Assembly (NCBI GenBank): GCA_009917455.1
Contig: QZDS01000001.1
Span: 248,001-312,000 of the forward strand
Direction of reading: 5' to 3'
Length of the DNA: 64,000 nucleotides
Source of the DNA: a bacterium 1xD8-48
Lineage (GTDB): Bacteria; Bacillota; Clostridia; Lachnospirales; Lachnospiraceae
Under the pieces are notes generated by a model. That model searched no databases and had not been told where the DNA came from. It saw nothing but the letters and a program-made list of their open reading frames with translations. Positions 16,551 to 24,617 of this stretch are shown one piece after another. The translations under genes and the position numbers were made by a program. The first letter of the stretch is position 1. The number at the start of each line of letters is the position of its first letter.

Positions 16551-17933
16551 TTACTCATCCTGCCAGACTACGGATACTCTCGTCCCTTCTCCCGGCCTGC
16601 TTTCAATTTTAAGCTCCGCTCCGTGAAGCTGCGCGATTTCGCTGCACAGGGCAAGCCCGAGCCCGCAGCCCCCGGCTTTCCGGCTTCTGGCCTTGTCCAC
16701 CATGTAGAAGGCTTCCGTCACTCTTGAAATTTCCTCCTCCGGAATTCCGCAGCCCTTATCCTCCACCATAACCTTATTTTCACAGCCGATAAGATAAATG
16801 GTATCCCCCTCGGCGCTTGCCTTTGCGCCGTTGTCAATCAGATTCATCAGAAGGCTTTCAAACAAATCACTGTCCACCCGTTTGTTTCCCATGGAACAGG
16901 AAACTGCCAGCCTTATTTTTTTCTGTTTTAAATGATGCTCCTCCAGTCTTGCCACACGCTCGAACAGTTCCCCCATGGAAGTCTCCTCCATGGAAATGCT
17001 GTCGTTGTCATAGAGCCCCATAAGGCTCATCAGCTTACTGCTGAGACGTTCCAGGCGCCCGCACTCGTCCCTGATATGCCACAGCGCCCGCTCCTGCTGC
17101 TCCTTTTTTAATTTCACCTGTAGAAGCGTGTCTGAATATCCGATAATAGACGTCATCGGCGTTTTCAGTTCATGGGTAAGGCTTCCCAGCATCTGCCTGC
17201 GCCGCTCGGACACAAGGGAAAGCTCCGTCACCTGATTTTCAATCTGCTCAGCCATGCGGTTAAAGGCTTTTGCCATAACGCCGATTTCATCTCTTGTCCG
17301 CACGTCGGCCCGCCGCCCCAGCTCTCCGTTACTGATATCCGCAGCCGCTTTCTGCAGCTCCTTTAAGGGACGCAGCACTCCCGTCGTCAGCAAAAAAATG
17401 AGAAGCACCGCCCCAGGGGACGCCCCGGCCCAGATAATCAGCCCGAAATAAATCTGCTCCTTCATATCCTGATACAGGCTGGAGATATCCTTCACAAACA
17501 GAAGATTAAAGTCGCTCCCCGTGGCCGGAACTCTGGTTCCGATGATTAAAATATACTGCTCCCCTCTCTTTTGTATGATGCCGTAGCCCTCCTTCCGGTT
17601 CCATCTCTCGTCCCCGGGGTTTACAAGCTCAAAGGGCGTTTCGTTACAGATGACCGCATCATTTTCTATTAAAATATATCTGTCCGCACCGTACTTTTTC
17701 AAAAGATAATTCACATAAGCGTTTTTCGTCGCGGCGCCGTGCCCCTCTAAAGGCCCGTATTCCAGCTCCCTTGAAAGCGCATAGGCCGTGGACTCGAGCT
17801 GCTGCCTGCCGCTTTCCATTGTTTTTTCCTGATTATACTGGACGGAACGGTATATGATTGCGGCTCCCGAGGCAAGAGTCGCCGCCGACAAAACCGTCAC
17901 GGTAACCACAGACAGTTTTTTCCAAAGCTTCAT
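16551..17933 (-). CDS. Sensor histidine kinase (HisKA type)
   Basis: A 460-residue membrane kinase. A first helix (VVTVTVLSAATLASGAAIIY), an extracytoplasmic sensor of about 130 residues and a second helix (FGLIIWAGASPGAVLLIFLLTTGV) precede a HAMP domain. The H box is MLGSLTHELKTPMTSIIGYSD; N, G1 and G2 boxes are LIDNGAKASAEG, EDKGCGIPEEEI and GGCGLGLALCSEI. Its ATG directly follows the stop of the response regulator gene. The signal is unknown; cell-envelope stress would fit the neighbouring lipoprotein and xpaC-telA genes but is inference. Confidence 0.93.
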   Translation of the reverse strand: MKLWKKLSVVTVTVLSAATLASGAAIIYRSVQYNQEKTMESGRQQLESTAYALSRELEYGPLEGHGAATKNAYVNYLLKKYGADRYILIENDAVICNETPFELVNPGDERWNRKEGYGIIQKRGEQYILIIGTRVPATGSDFNLLFVKDISSLYQDMKEQIYFGLIIWAGASPGAVLLIFLLTTGVLRPLKELQKAAADISNGELGRRADVRTRDEIGVMAKAFNRMAEQIENQVTELSLVSERRRQMLGSLTHELKTPMTSIIGYSDTLLQVKLKKEQQERALWHIRDECGRLERLSSKLMSLMGLYDNDSISMEETSMGELFERVARLEEHHLKQKKIRLAVSCSMGNKRVDSDLFESLLMNLIDNGAKASAEGDTIYLIGCENKVMVEDKGCGIPEEEISRVTEAFYMVDKARSRKAGGCGLGLALCSEIAQLHGAELKIESRPGEGTRVSVVWQDE

Positions 17934-18638
17934 TTAATCCAAATCCTCCAGACGATACCCTGTCTTGGATATCGTTCGAATCACATCATGAAAACCCAGC
18001 TTCTTGCGGAGCTGGCCGATATGCACATCCACGGTTCTTGTTTCTCCCACATAGTCGGTGCCCCAGATACGGTTTAAAAGCTCCTCTCTGGAAAAGGCCA
18101 CATTTTTGCTTCCGGCAAGCGTCACCAAAAGCTCGTATTCCATAGGCTTTAGCGCCACCTTCTCTCCCGCCTTCGTCACGCTGTGCTCCTTCAGGTCTAT
18201 CACCACATCCTGAATCTGTATTTTTTCCCTGCTGCGCCCGGTCCGTTTCAGCACTTTTTCCATCCGCACCAGAAGCTCCAGTATCTCAAAGGGCTTGACG
18301 ATATAGTCCTCCGCCCCGGCTTTCAGTCCATGAACCTTGGAAAGCACATCGTCCTTTGCGGTCAGATAAATCACCGGAATCCCCGCCGCCTGAAAATCCT
18401 CCATCAGCTCAAAGCCGTCTTTTCCCGGCAGCATCACATCCACAAGGGCAAGAGCCACATCTTCGTCCGCCGCTTCCCCGCCCTCTCCTTTGCCGCCGCT
18501 TATCATTCCTTTGAGAAAGCGCTCCGCACAAAGCCCGTCCATAATCGGCAGCGCATGATACCCGGCCGCTTCCAGATTCATACAAATCAGCTCCGAAATG
18601 GAACTGTCATCTTCTATTACCAGAATTTTCGTTTTCAT
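17934..18638 (-). CDS. Response regulator, OmpR/PhoB type
   Basis: 234 residues from MKTKILVIEDDSS at 18638 (GGGAGAGG ribosome site). The receiver domain has EDD, the phospho-acceptor in LALVDVMLPGKDG, IYLTAKDD and IVKPFE. A short Gly/Glu-rich insertion (SGGKGEGGEAADED) interrupts the domain before the phospho-acceptor strand. The C-terminal winged helix shows VALKPMEYELLVTLAGSKNVAFSREELLNRIWG and TVDVHIGQLRKKLG. It is immediately upstream of the kinase gene and divergent from xpaC-telA. Confidence 0.94.
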   Translation of the reverse strand: MKTKILVIEDDSSISELICMNLEAAGYHALPIMDGLCAERFLKGMISGGKGEGGEAADEDVALALVDVMLPGKDGFELMEDFQAAGIPVIYLTAKDDVLSKVHGLKAGAEDYIVKPFEILELLVRMEKVLKRTGRSREKIQIQDVVIDLKEHSVTKAGEKVALKPMEYELLVTLAGSKNVAFSREELLNRIWGTDYVGETRTVDVHIGQLRKKLGFHDVIRTISKTGYRLEDLD

Positions 18639-18722
18639 GACCCCTCTCCCCCGCATACTATATCTATCATATCCTATCACAAAATACGCGCGAAAAAAGC
18701 ATCAAATTGTAAACATTCAGTA

Positions 18723-18751
18723 TTGCTAAGTAAAAGTTGTTGTGTGATAAT
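18723..18751 (+). promoter_or_regulatory. Probable promoter of xpaC-telA
   Basis: TTGCTA (18723-18728), 17 bp, GATAAT (18746-18751), about 40 nt before the xpaC start, in the divergent region shared with the OmpR-type regulator gene. Confidence 0.5.
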
Positions 18752-18793
18752 AAAAGCTGCAACATATGAAATTATCTGCGAGGTTTTAACATA

Positions 18794-20266
18794 ATGAGTG
18801 ACAGACAAAATTGGTCCGGGCTGGGGGAACAGTTTAAAGGCGCTCTTGCGGATGCGCTTCAAAGCGGGGATTTCACGCAATTAAACGATCTGGTAACCGG
18901 CACCGTGGTCAATACCTTAAACGAGGTAGGCATCAGCTTTACCCAGGGAGCAGACCCGCCGCCGGAAGGCCGGGAGTACTCCGGCGCTTCTTCAAAGGAA
19001 GCGGCCGGAGGGGCCTTCCCACCCTTTGAAAAGGAAAAGCTAAGGCAGCAAAAGCTTCAGCACGACTGGCAGCGGCACATGCAGCGCAGGCAGGAAGAAC
19101 AGCTCCGGCGCAGACAGGAACAGATGCGGCGGCAGGAGGAGCAGCTCCGGCGGGGAAAGGCGCAGATGCAGAGACAGAAGGAAGCCTTAATGCGCGGCCA
19201 AAGCCAGCTAAAAGACAAGCTTGGAAATCTTTCCCTGATTAAATTTAAAAAGGTGGGCAACGTCTCCAATGTTCTTTATCAGGTTTTCGGCGGCATCGGT
19301 CTTGGAATCACTTCCTTTATCACGCTGATTCGTATCGGTGCGGTTTTTCTCGGAAACACGCTGCTCTCGCCGGCCGGCTGGATAGTCAATCTTATTTTTC
19401 TGGCAATTTTCGGCGGAATGGTGCGCCTTGGCACCAGTCAGGGCAAACGCCTGCGCCGTGCCAGACGCTACATGCAGCTTTGCGGTGATAAAATGTACGG
19501 CGAAATCGAGCACCTGGCCGCCAGTATAGGGAAAAGCACCCGCTATGTCACAAGGGATATCCAGAAAATGCTGAGTCTTGGCATGTTCCCGGAAGGCCAT
19601 CTGGACACCAAAAAGACCTGTTTTATGTTGAATGACAACGTTTACAGACAGTATCTGGAAACCGAAGAGAACCGCAGAAAGCGGGAAGCGGAAAGCCGCG
19701 CTGCCGGCAAAGGGGAATTTTCCGGCCAGGCAGAGCGGGCACAGAATGCCAAAGCCCCGCAAACGGCGGGGGAATACCACACGCAGGACGCTTCTTCGAA
19801 TGCAGACGGTCAGGTATCCGAATTAAACGCCATGGTCAGCGAGGGCATGGAATGTATCCGCAAGCTGCGGGAATTAAACGACAAGATTCCCGGAGAAGTG
19901 ATTTCCGGCAAGCTGTCCCGTCTTGAAACCCTTTTAAAGGAAATTTTTGAGAGCGTGCGGCAGCATCCCGAACAGATGAGCCGTATGCACAAATTAATGG
20001 ACTACTATCTTCCCACCACCCTAAAGCTGGTGGAAACCTATGCGGAATTTGATAAAATCAGCTCTCCCGGAGAGGAAATCCTCGCCGCAAAGGCTGAAAT
20101 AGAGAACACTTTGGACACCATCAATCAGGCGTTTACGGAGCTTTTAAACAACCTGTTCCAGGATGCGGTGTTTGACGCAACCACCGACGCACAGGTTCTG
20201 AAAACCATGCTTGCCAGAGAAGGTCTGATGAATGAGATGGAAATGAAAGCAGGAGGTATGAAATGA
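18794..20266 (+). CDS. xpaC: XpaC-like membrane protein (5-bromo-4-chloroindolyl phosphate hydrolysis family)
   Basis: A 490-residue protein. Residues 1-45 are acidic. Residues 80-140 are a highly charged Gln/Arg/Glu repeat likely to form a coiled coil (RRQEEQLRRRQEQMRRQEEQ). Two hydrophobic helices follow (about 168-187 and 196-212). The XpaC domain proper spans roughly 215-285 (SQGKRLRRARRYMQLCGDK to NDNVYRQYLE) and a helical C-terminal domain ends at about 480. It overlaps telA by 4 bp. The pair is common in Bacillota; XpaC was named for a plate phenotype and its real role is unclear. Confidence 0.85.
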   Translation: MSDRQNWSGLGEQFKGALADALQSGDFTQLNDLVTGTVVNTLNEVGISFTQGADPPPEGREYSGASSKEAAGGAFPPFEKEKLRQQKLQHDWQRHMQRRQEEQLRRRQEQMRRQEEQLRRGKAQMQRQKEALMRGQSQLKDKLGNLSLIKFKKVGNVSNVLYQVFGGIGLGITSFITLIRIGAVFLGNTLLSPAGWIVNLIFLAIFGGMVRLGTSQGKRLRRARRYMQLCGDKMYGEIEHLAASIGKSTRYVTRDIQKMLSLGMFPEGHLDTKKTCFMLNDNVYRQYLETEENRRKREAESRAAGKGEFSGQAERAQNAKAPQTAGEYHTQDASSNADGQVSELNAMVSEGMECIRKLRELNDKIPGEVISGKLSRLETLLKEIFESVRQHPEQMSRMHKLMDYYLPTTLKLVETYAEFDKISSPGEEILAAKAEIENTLDTINQAFTELLNNLFQDAVFDATTDAQVLKTMLAREGLMNEMEMKAGGMK

Positions 20267-21420
20267 GTAACTTAGATGAAATGTTAAACGAAGCCCCTTC
20301 CCTCACATTTGAGCCCTTTGCCCGGACAGCTGAAGAAAAAAACGAGGTGCTGACAACGCCTGAGGAGACCCCGAAAATCCCTGAAGTGGTTCTCACACCA
20401 CAGGAACAGAAAATGGTAGACGATTTCGCCTCTCAGATTGATATCACCAACACCCAGCTTGTCATGCAGTACGGCGCGGGCAGCCAGAAAAAAATTGCGG
20501 ATTTTTCGGAAAGCGCGTTAAATAACGTCCGCACAAAGGATATGGGAGAAATCGGACAGATGCTTGCCAGCGTAGTAAGCGAGCTGAAAGATTTTGACGA
20601 GGAGGAAGAAAAAGGATTCCTCGGCATTTTCAAAAAAAGCTCCAATAAGCTGGAAAACATGAAGCTGAAATACAACAAGGCGGAGGCCAACATCAATAAA
20701 ATCTGCAAGGTGATGGAAGACCATCAGGTAACTCTCCTTAAGGACGCTGCCATGCTGGATAAAATGTATGAGCTGAACCTCAACTACTTCAAGGAGCTGT
20801 CCATGTACATCCTTGCCGGCAAGCAGAAGCTCTCGCAGGCCAGAGGCACGGAGCTTACCGCCCTTCTTGCGAAAGCCGAACAGAGCGGCCTCCCCGAGGA
20901 TACCCAGGCCGCCAACGACTATGCCGCCATGTGCGAGCGTTTCGAGAAAAAGATTTACGATTTGGAGCTCACCAGAACCATCTCCATGCAGATGGCGCCC
21001 CAGATTCGCTTAATCCAGAGCAACGACACCGCCATGTCGGAAAAGATTCAGTCCACTCTTGTAAACACCATTCCCCTGTGGAAAAGCCAGATGGTAATCG
21101 CCATCGGACTGAATCATTCAGGCGAAGCCGCAAGAGCGCAGAAGGAGGTCACCGACATGACCAACGCTCTGCTCAAAAAGAACGCCGAAACCTTAAAGAC
21201 CGCCACCATTGAAACGGCAAGGGAAAGCGAGCGCGGCATTGTGGACATTGAAACCTTAACCGCCACCAACCAGACGCTTATCAGCACCCTGGATGAGGTT
21301 TTGAAGATTCAGGAGGACGGCCGTGCAAAGAGACGGAGCGCCGAGACAGAGCTTTTACGGATTGAGGATGAAATGCGGCAAAAGCTCCTGTCCGTCAGCA
21401 GGGCATCGCGGCAGGGGTGA
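20263..21420 (+). CDS. telA: TelA-family toxic anion resistance protein
   Basis: A 385-residue, almost wholly helical soluble protein. The family signature region runs from ITNTQLVMQYGAGSQKKIADFSE, through FLGIFKKSSNKLENMKLKYNKAEANINKI, to MAPQIRLIQSNDTAMSEKIQSTLVNTIPLWKSQM and ALLKKNAETLKTATIETARE. TelA proteins were linked to tellurite and other anion resistance and also to envelope stress in Gram-positives. It is coupled to xpaC by a 4-bp overlap. No tellurite reductase or Ter genes are nearby, so tellurite is probably not the natural challenge (inference). Confidence 0.92.
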   Translation: MSNLDEMLNEAPSLTFEPFARTAEEKNEVLTTPEETPKIPEVVLTPQEQKMVDDFASQIDITNTQLVMQYGAGSQKKIADFSESALNNVRTKDMGEIGQMLASVVSELKDFDEEEEKGFLGIFKKSSNKLENMKLKYNKAEANINKICKVMEDHQVTLLKDAAMLDKMYELNLNYFKELSMYILAGKQKLSQARGTELTALLAKAEQSGLPEDTQAANDYAAMCERFEKKIYDLELTRTISMQMAPQIRLIQSNDTAMSEKIQSTLVNTIPLWKSQMVIAIGLNHSGEAARAQKEVTDMTNALLKKNAETLKTATIETARESERGIVDIETLTATNQTLISTLDEVLKIQEDGRAKRRSAETELLRIEDEMRQKLLSVSRASRQG

Positions 21421-21540
21421 CGGCTCAGACAGCTGTTTGCGGAGGTAAGCTCTGCAAGTTTATGTCTGTGCTGCATCCACAAGCCTGAGAAGCCAGGTCT
21501 ACTTTGCGCAACAAAACAGCACGCAGAAATGGGGGGAAAT

Positions 21541-22002
21541 ATGAATTGCCTTGTCAGAAATGCAACGATGAAGGATTGGGAAGCTGTTATCAGGATAATG
21601 AATCAGGTTCATAACATGCATGTTGAATGGCGGCCTGATATATATAAGCCCAACAGTAACATAATACCAATGGATATATTTGAAAAAATTGTCAGTGAAG
21701 ATACATTTTTTGTCGCTGAAGCCGACGGAATTGTGGTTGGCATTATAGAATTAGTATTTCAGCGCATTGGGAATCCATCGCTTGTTACAAGGAATGTAAT
21801 TTTCATTGACAGCATGGCAGTTGATGAAAATTACCGGGGAATGGGGATTGGGCATTTGCTTTTTGAAAAAGTAAGGCAAATTAAGGAACAGAAACACTTC
21901 GACGGAATTGAGCTGCAGGTCAATGAAAAAAATAAAGCAGCATATGAAATGTATTCAAAATATGGCTTCACCAGGCAAGCCATAAATATGGAACTGCTGT
22001 AA
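21541..22002 (+). CDS. GNAT-family N-acetyltransferase
   Basis: 153 residues from the ATG at 21541, after a GGGGGGA ribosome site. Starts MNCLVRNATMKDWEAVIRIMNQ; the acetyl-CoA binding motif A is seen in FIDSMAVDENYRGMGIGHLLFEKV (R/Q-x2-G-x-G-type loop), followed by GIELQVNEKNKAAYEMYSKYGF, typical of amino-acid or amine acetyltransferases. Lower in GC than its neighbours. Acceptor unknown. It is not linked to telA: 120 bp without a clear gene separate them. Confidence 0.92.
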   Translation: MNCLVRNATMKDWEAVIRIMNQVHNMHVEWRPDIYKPNSNIIPMDIFEKIVSEDTFFVAEADGIVVGIIELVFQRIGNPSLVTRNVIFIDSMAVDENYRGMGIGHLLFEKVRQIKEQKHFDGIELQVNEKNKAAYEMYSKYGFTRQAINMELL

Positions 22003-22011
22003 ATTTCATTT

Positions 22012-22051
22012 GCGGGACGTTCAGGTGTAATCGTTTGCCGGAACGTCCCGC
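22012..22051. terminator. Inverted repeat between convergent genes
   Basis: An 11-bp perfect stem GCGGGACGTTC (22012-22022) and GAACGTCCCGC (22041-22051) with an 18-nt loop lies between the acetyltransferase and the convergent DUF6033-like frame. No T run, so it may be a weak terminator or an mRNA-stabilising hairpin. Confidence 0.55.
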
Positions 22052-22057
22052 TGACAG

Positions 22058-22726
22058 TCATTCAAAACAGAATACAAATCCATGCCGGGCAGGTTGCCAG
22101 CCGCCGTAAAGGTCGGCGCTGGTTACAATGTCCTGCTTCTCCAGAAATCCCAGGAACTTCTTCCACTCCATGTAGCCTTTCAAATCCCCATATTGATACT
22201 CGGACTGCATGATGTCATTCACGATTTTTACCCAGTCTGTTTTTTCCGAAAAGCTCCATGTACCTGCGCTTCTCTGCTCCGCATTCTTAAATGCTTTTGC
22301 GACTGCGGCTTTCAGGACGGTATCCTCAAAGCTGCCCTTCCCGCTTTCCTTCAAATGGGCAGTACAGGCATACATTTCCGCCGTATCGCAGTTCTCCGGG
22401 TCTATCTTTGACACGTCCACCATCTGCTCCGTCACGTTTCCCGATTTATCCCACGCCTTGACCTTATACACGGGATTTGCCGCATCAAAGTCCTGCGTCT
22501 TATACACGGAAATGGACGAACCGCTCACAACATCCGCCCATGAGCTGATTGCAATATCCCCCGAACCTTCATCTGCACCGTGAAGGGTGGCTGTTGCCTG
22601 TGCCGCCTGTTCTGCAAAGTTCCCTCCCGACACGTTCTTTGCCGTCCTTCTTGTCTCATACCCAGCTGCCGGGAAATCCGCCCTGTCTGTCCACTGTGGC
22701 TTATCGGGATATGCAGGCTGTGGAAT
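22058..22726 (-). pseudogene. Second DUF6033-like copy without a proper start, in frame after a stop
   Basis: The frame stays open for 222 codons after the TAA that ends the upstream paralogue. Its recognisable part runs from GYETRRTAKNVSGGNFAEQ through ATATLHGADEG, PVYKVKAWDKSGN and VDVSKIDPENCDTAEMYACTAHL to a helical C-terminus with MQSEYQYGDLKGYMEWKKFLGFL. No ATG in frame precedes it; a GTG at 22633 has only a weak, distant AGAAGG. It is probably a copy that lost its initiator through a deletion, though reinitiation or readthrough cannot be excluded. Confidence 0.68.
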
Positions 22727-23881
22727 TTATTTTCTGTTCATAAAATCCCAATACGCCTGCATACTGTATTGGTAGTACGCCACCAGTTTTTGCTGCCCTA
22801 ACAGCCTCATATCACTGATCTGCTTTTGAAACATATCCATAAAGTCTGCCATGTCATGCAATCCCATCTCGCCTGTCTCCGGCGGAAGGGAAGAAAGACC
22901 TCCGTTTTTATCTACGCCAAGATGCGCTTCCAAAGCCCGCATCTCCACAACCGTTGCACATTTCGGATTTATCTTGTTGATATGTATGGTCTGCTCAAAT
23001 TCATTCCCATTCTCATCAACACCTTTTGCGATTACAGTCGGATCATCCTCTGTTGAACCTTCCGCATATTTGATATAGAAGGACAGACCTGTCCCGTTAC
23101 CGCCAGAGTACAGCATATCATCCGTTTTCATATAGACTATAGATGTATGTGGCTTTGCACCTGCCACATTGTTCATCTGTGCCGCAAAACTCTTTCCTGC
23201 TGCATTCTGCTCCATCAGCCTGCGTTTCAGGGCGCTTTCTTCCGCCAGCCTCTCATACTCAGCGTGTTTTTCTTCCCTCGCTTTGCGGGCTTCTATGAAT
23301 TCTGCCGATGACACTGACATCTTTTCACTTGTCACGCAGGCGTGCGCGATATTCCCATTTCCATCTAATGCAATCAGATAGCCCTTCCGGGGATTTGGAT
23401 TCATAATATCCTGCTCGGCAATAAATCCCTCAACCTTTGCCATGACACGCTTTGCCAGTTCCGGGTCATTCTTCATCTTTTCTTCCAGTTCCGGCGGTAC
23501 AACAATGGCCTTCCTGCCTATGGTGGAATTGATCTTTGCCTGCACTTCAGGGTCAGACATGGCAGGCTCCGCACCCGATGGTTTCCAGTCCAGAACAGAA
23601 TCATCCGCATTATTGTTGAAATACTTATCCCACGGATAATCATTTCTCCCCCATAAGGAACCGTCAATCCTGGATGTATCCATCACGTTGTAGCAGGCTC
23701 CGGGAAACCTCGTCTGCCACATATCCTTAAAGCTCATTCCTGATGCCTCTGACTGCCCTGCCGCCTTTGCCGCCGCAAGCTCCGCAAAGCTCACGCCTCC
23801 CGTCTTATCAGCCGCCGCATTCTTCCGGTACTGCTCCGCCGGATAGTCCCCTCCCAATTTACCTGTCACTCCGAAATCCAT
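22727..23881 (-). CDS. DUF6033-like protein, possibly motility-coregulated
   Basis: 384 residues from the ATG at 23881, with a GGAGAGAGGAAG ribosome site. No signal peptide. The Ala-rich N-terminus (MDFGVTGKLGG, FAELAAAKAAGQ) resembles those of this clostridial family. The middle holds PGACYNVMDTSRIDGSLWGRNDYPWDKYF and GYLIALDGNGNIAHACVTS, then a charged helix (ARKAREEKHAEYERLAEE). The C-terminal third aligns with the downstream copy (VIAKGVDENGN, HINKINPKC, EMRALEAHL). The family name is from memory. A sigma-28-like promoter lies about 190 bp upstream. Function unknown. Confidence 0.7.
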   Translation of the reverse strand: MDFGVTGKLGGDYPAEQYRKNAAADKTGGVSFAELAAAKAAGQSEASGMSFKDMWQTRFPGACYNVMDTSRIDGSLWGRNDYPWDKYFNNNADDSVLDWKPSGAEPAMSDPEVQAKINSTIGRKAIVVPPELEEKMKNDPELAKRVMAKVEGFIAEQDIMNPNPRKGYLIALDGNGNIAHACVTSEKMSVSSAEFIEARKAREEKHAEYERLAEESALKRRLMEQNAAGKSFAAQMNNVAGAKPHTSIVYMKTDDMLYSGGNGTGLSFYIKYAEGSTEDDPTVIAKGVDENGNEFEQTIHINKINPKCATVVEMRALEAHLGVDKNGGLSSLPPETGEMGLHDMADFMDMFQKQISDMRLLGQQKLVAYYQYSMQAYWDFMNRK

Positions 23882-24073
23882 CTTCCTCTCTCCTTTCATT
23901 TTTCATTATCACAGACAGGATGAACACACCCTGCCATTTACGACCATTCCTATCCCGTGATTCTCCCTGTCCGCCTTGTCCGTCGCAGGGGAACTCTCGT
24001 ACCAGCCGCCCTGTAACAATCGGCCACTGCTATATTCAAAATTCATCGTCTCGAATTTCTGACGTCACTTAAT

Positions 24074-24099
24074 TTATCGGCAGATTTTCTGTTATTTTG
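24074..24099 (-). promoter_or_regulatory. Sigma-28 (SigD/FliA)-like promoter
   Basis: On the minus strand CAAA (24096-24099), 14 bp, GCCGATAA (24074-24081). The eight-base element matches the motility sigma-factor -10 exactly; the -35 matches 3 of 4 (TAAA). It points toward the DUF6033-like gene, leaving a leader of about 185 nt. One match could arise by chance. Confidence 0.5.
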
Positions 24100-24107
24100 G
24101 GATGCAG

Positions 24108-24143
24108 GGAATGAAATGCATATAAAATGGAACGAAATGCATA
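24108..24143. repeat. Direct repeat GGAAYGAAATGCATA, 21-bp period
   Basis: GGAATGAAATGCATA (24108-24122) and GGAACGAAATGCATA (24129-24143) differ at one base and are two helical turns apart. They lie just upstream of the sigma-28-like promoter on the minus strand, a position suited to an activator site. Confidence 0.6.
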
Positions 24144-24195
24144 AGCCTAAAATTTTTCGCCATTCGCCCGATACAGAGGCGGTTTTCTGAACAGG

Positions 24196-24217
24196 AAAAA
24201 GGGCCTGTGAGCCCTTT
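24196..24217 (-). terminator. Terminator downstream of the second feo operon
   Basis: The minus strand reads AAAGGGC-TCACAG-GCCCTTTTT: a compact stem followed by a T run. It could end transcription from feoB or from the decayed frame between. Confidence 0.65.
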
Positions 24218-24552
24218 CTCCATTTCTCCTTAGTACAGTTTCAGTAAATGTGATATGTTTTCCCCTAATGCCATTTTCGCCACCCACTTGTCCGGGCTTA
24301 CAAATTCGATGAGCTGCCTGTATAAATATCGTTCCACATAAGGAGCATCTGAACTGTAAAGGCTTCTTTCCGGCAGTTCGGCCAATGCTGTTTTTGTTGC
24401 AATGGAAGCTAAAACCGCCGAAAGGGATACGCTTCCGACACAGCCAGGTCTTTTGCCAGTTCATCCATGCTCTGATCCACCAACCGTCTGCAACATGCCA
24501 TCCGTGAGCAAGCGCATCCTCTCCGCTGCTTTTTCTTTCAAACTGCTCCGTG
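24218..24552 (-). other. Decayed coding sequence, unidentified
   Basis: Minus-strand frames here carry protein-like stretches that switch frame, for example QSMDELAKDLAVSE near 24450 and, in another frame, ASIATKTALAELPERSLYSSDAPYVERY to ALGENISHLLKLY ending near 24233. They look like parts of a broken gene fused to the relaxase scrap. I do not recognise the family. Confidence 0.45.
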
Positions 24553-24606
24553 CCGGAAGACCATCAGATGTACATGGGGATGATGCCCCTCATTATGGAA
24601 AGCCGC
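24553..24606 (-). pseudogene. Relaxase (MobP/MobA-like) fragment with HUH-type motif
   Basis: Eighteen codons read AAFHNEGHHPHVHLMVFR, which matches the metal-binding motif III (HPHxH) of MobP/MobA-type relaxases that nick plasmid and conjugative-element origins. A stop codon lies two codons upstream and the flanking frame is broken, so this is a scrap. It sits 11 bp from the end of feoB, pointing to an old element insertion or deletion there. Confidence 0.65.
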
Positions 24607-24617
24607 ATGCTAATCTC

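Noticed and set aside
21421..21540. Small gene between telA and the acetyltransferase
   Set aside because: No frame with a start, ribosome site and plausible protein was found in this 120 bp.
24147..24464. Minus-strand frame of 105 codons
   Set aside because: Mixed fragments in several frames; the coherent pieces suggest a decayed gene, not a product of this frame.
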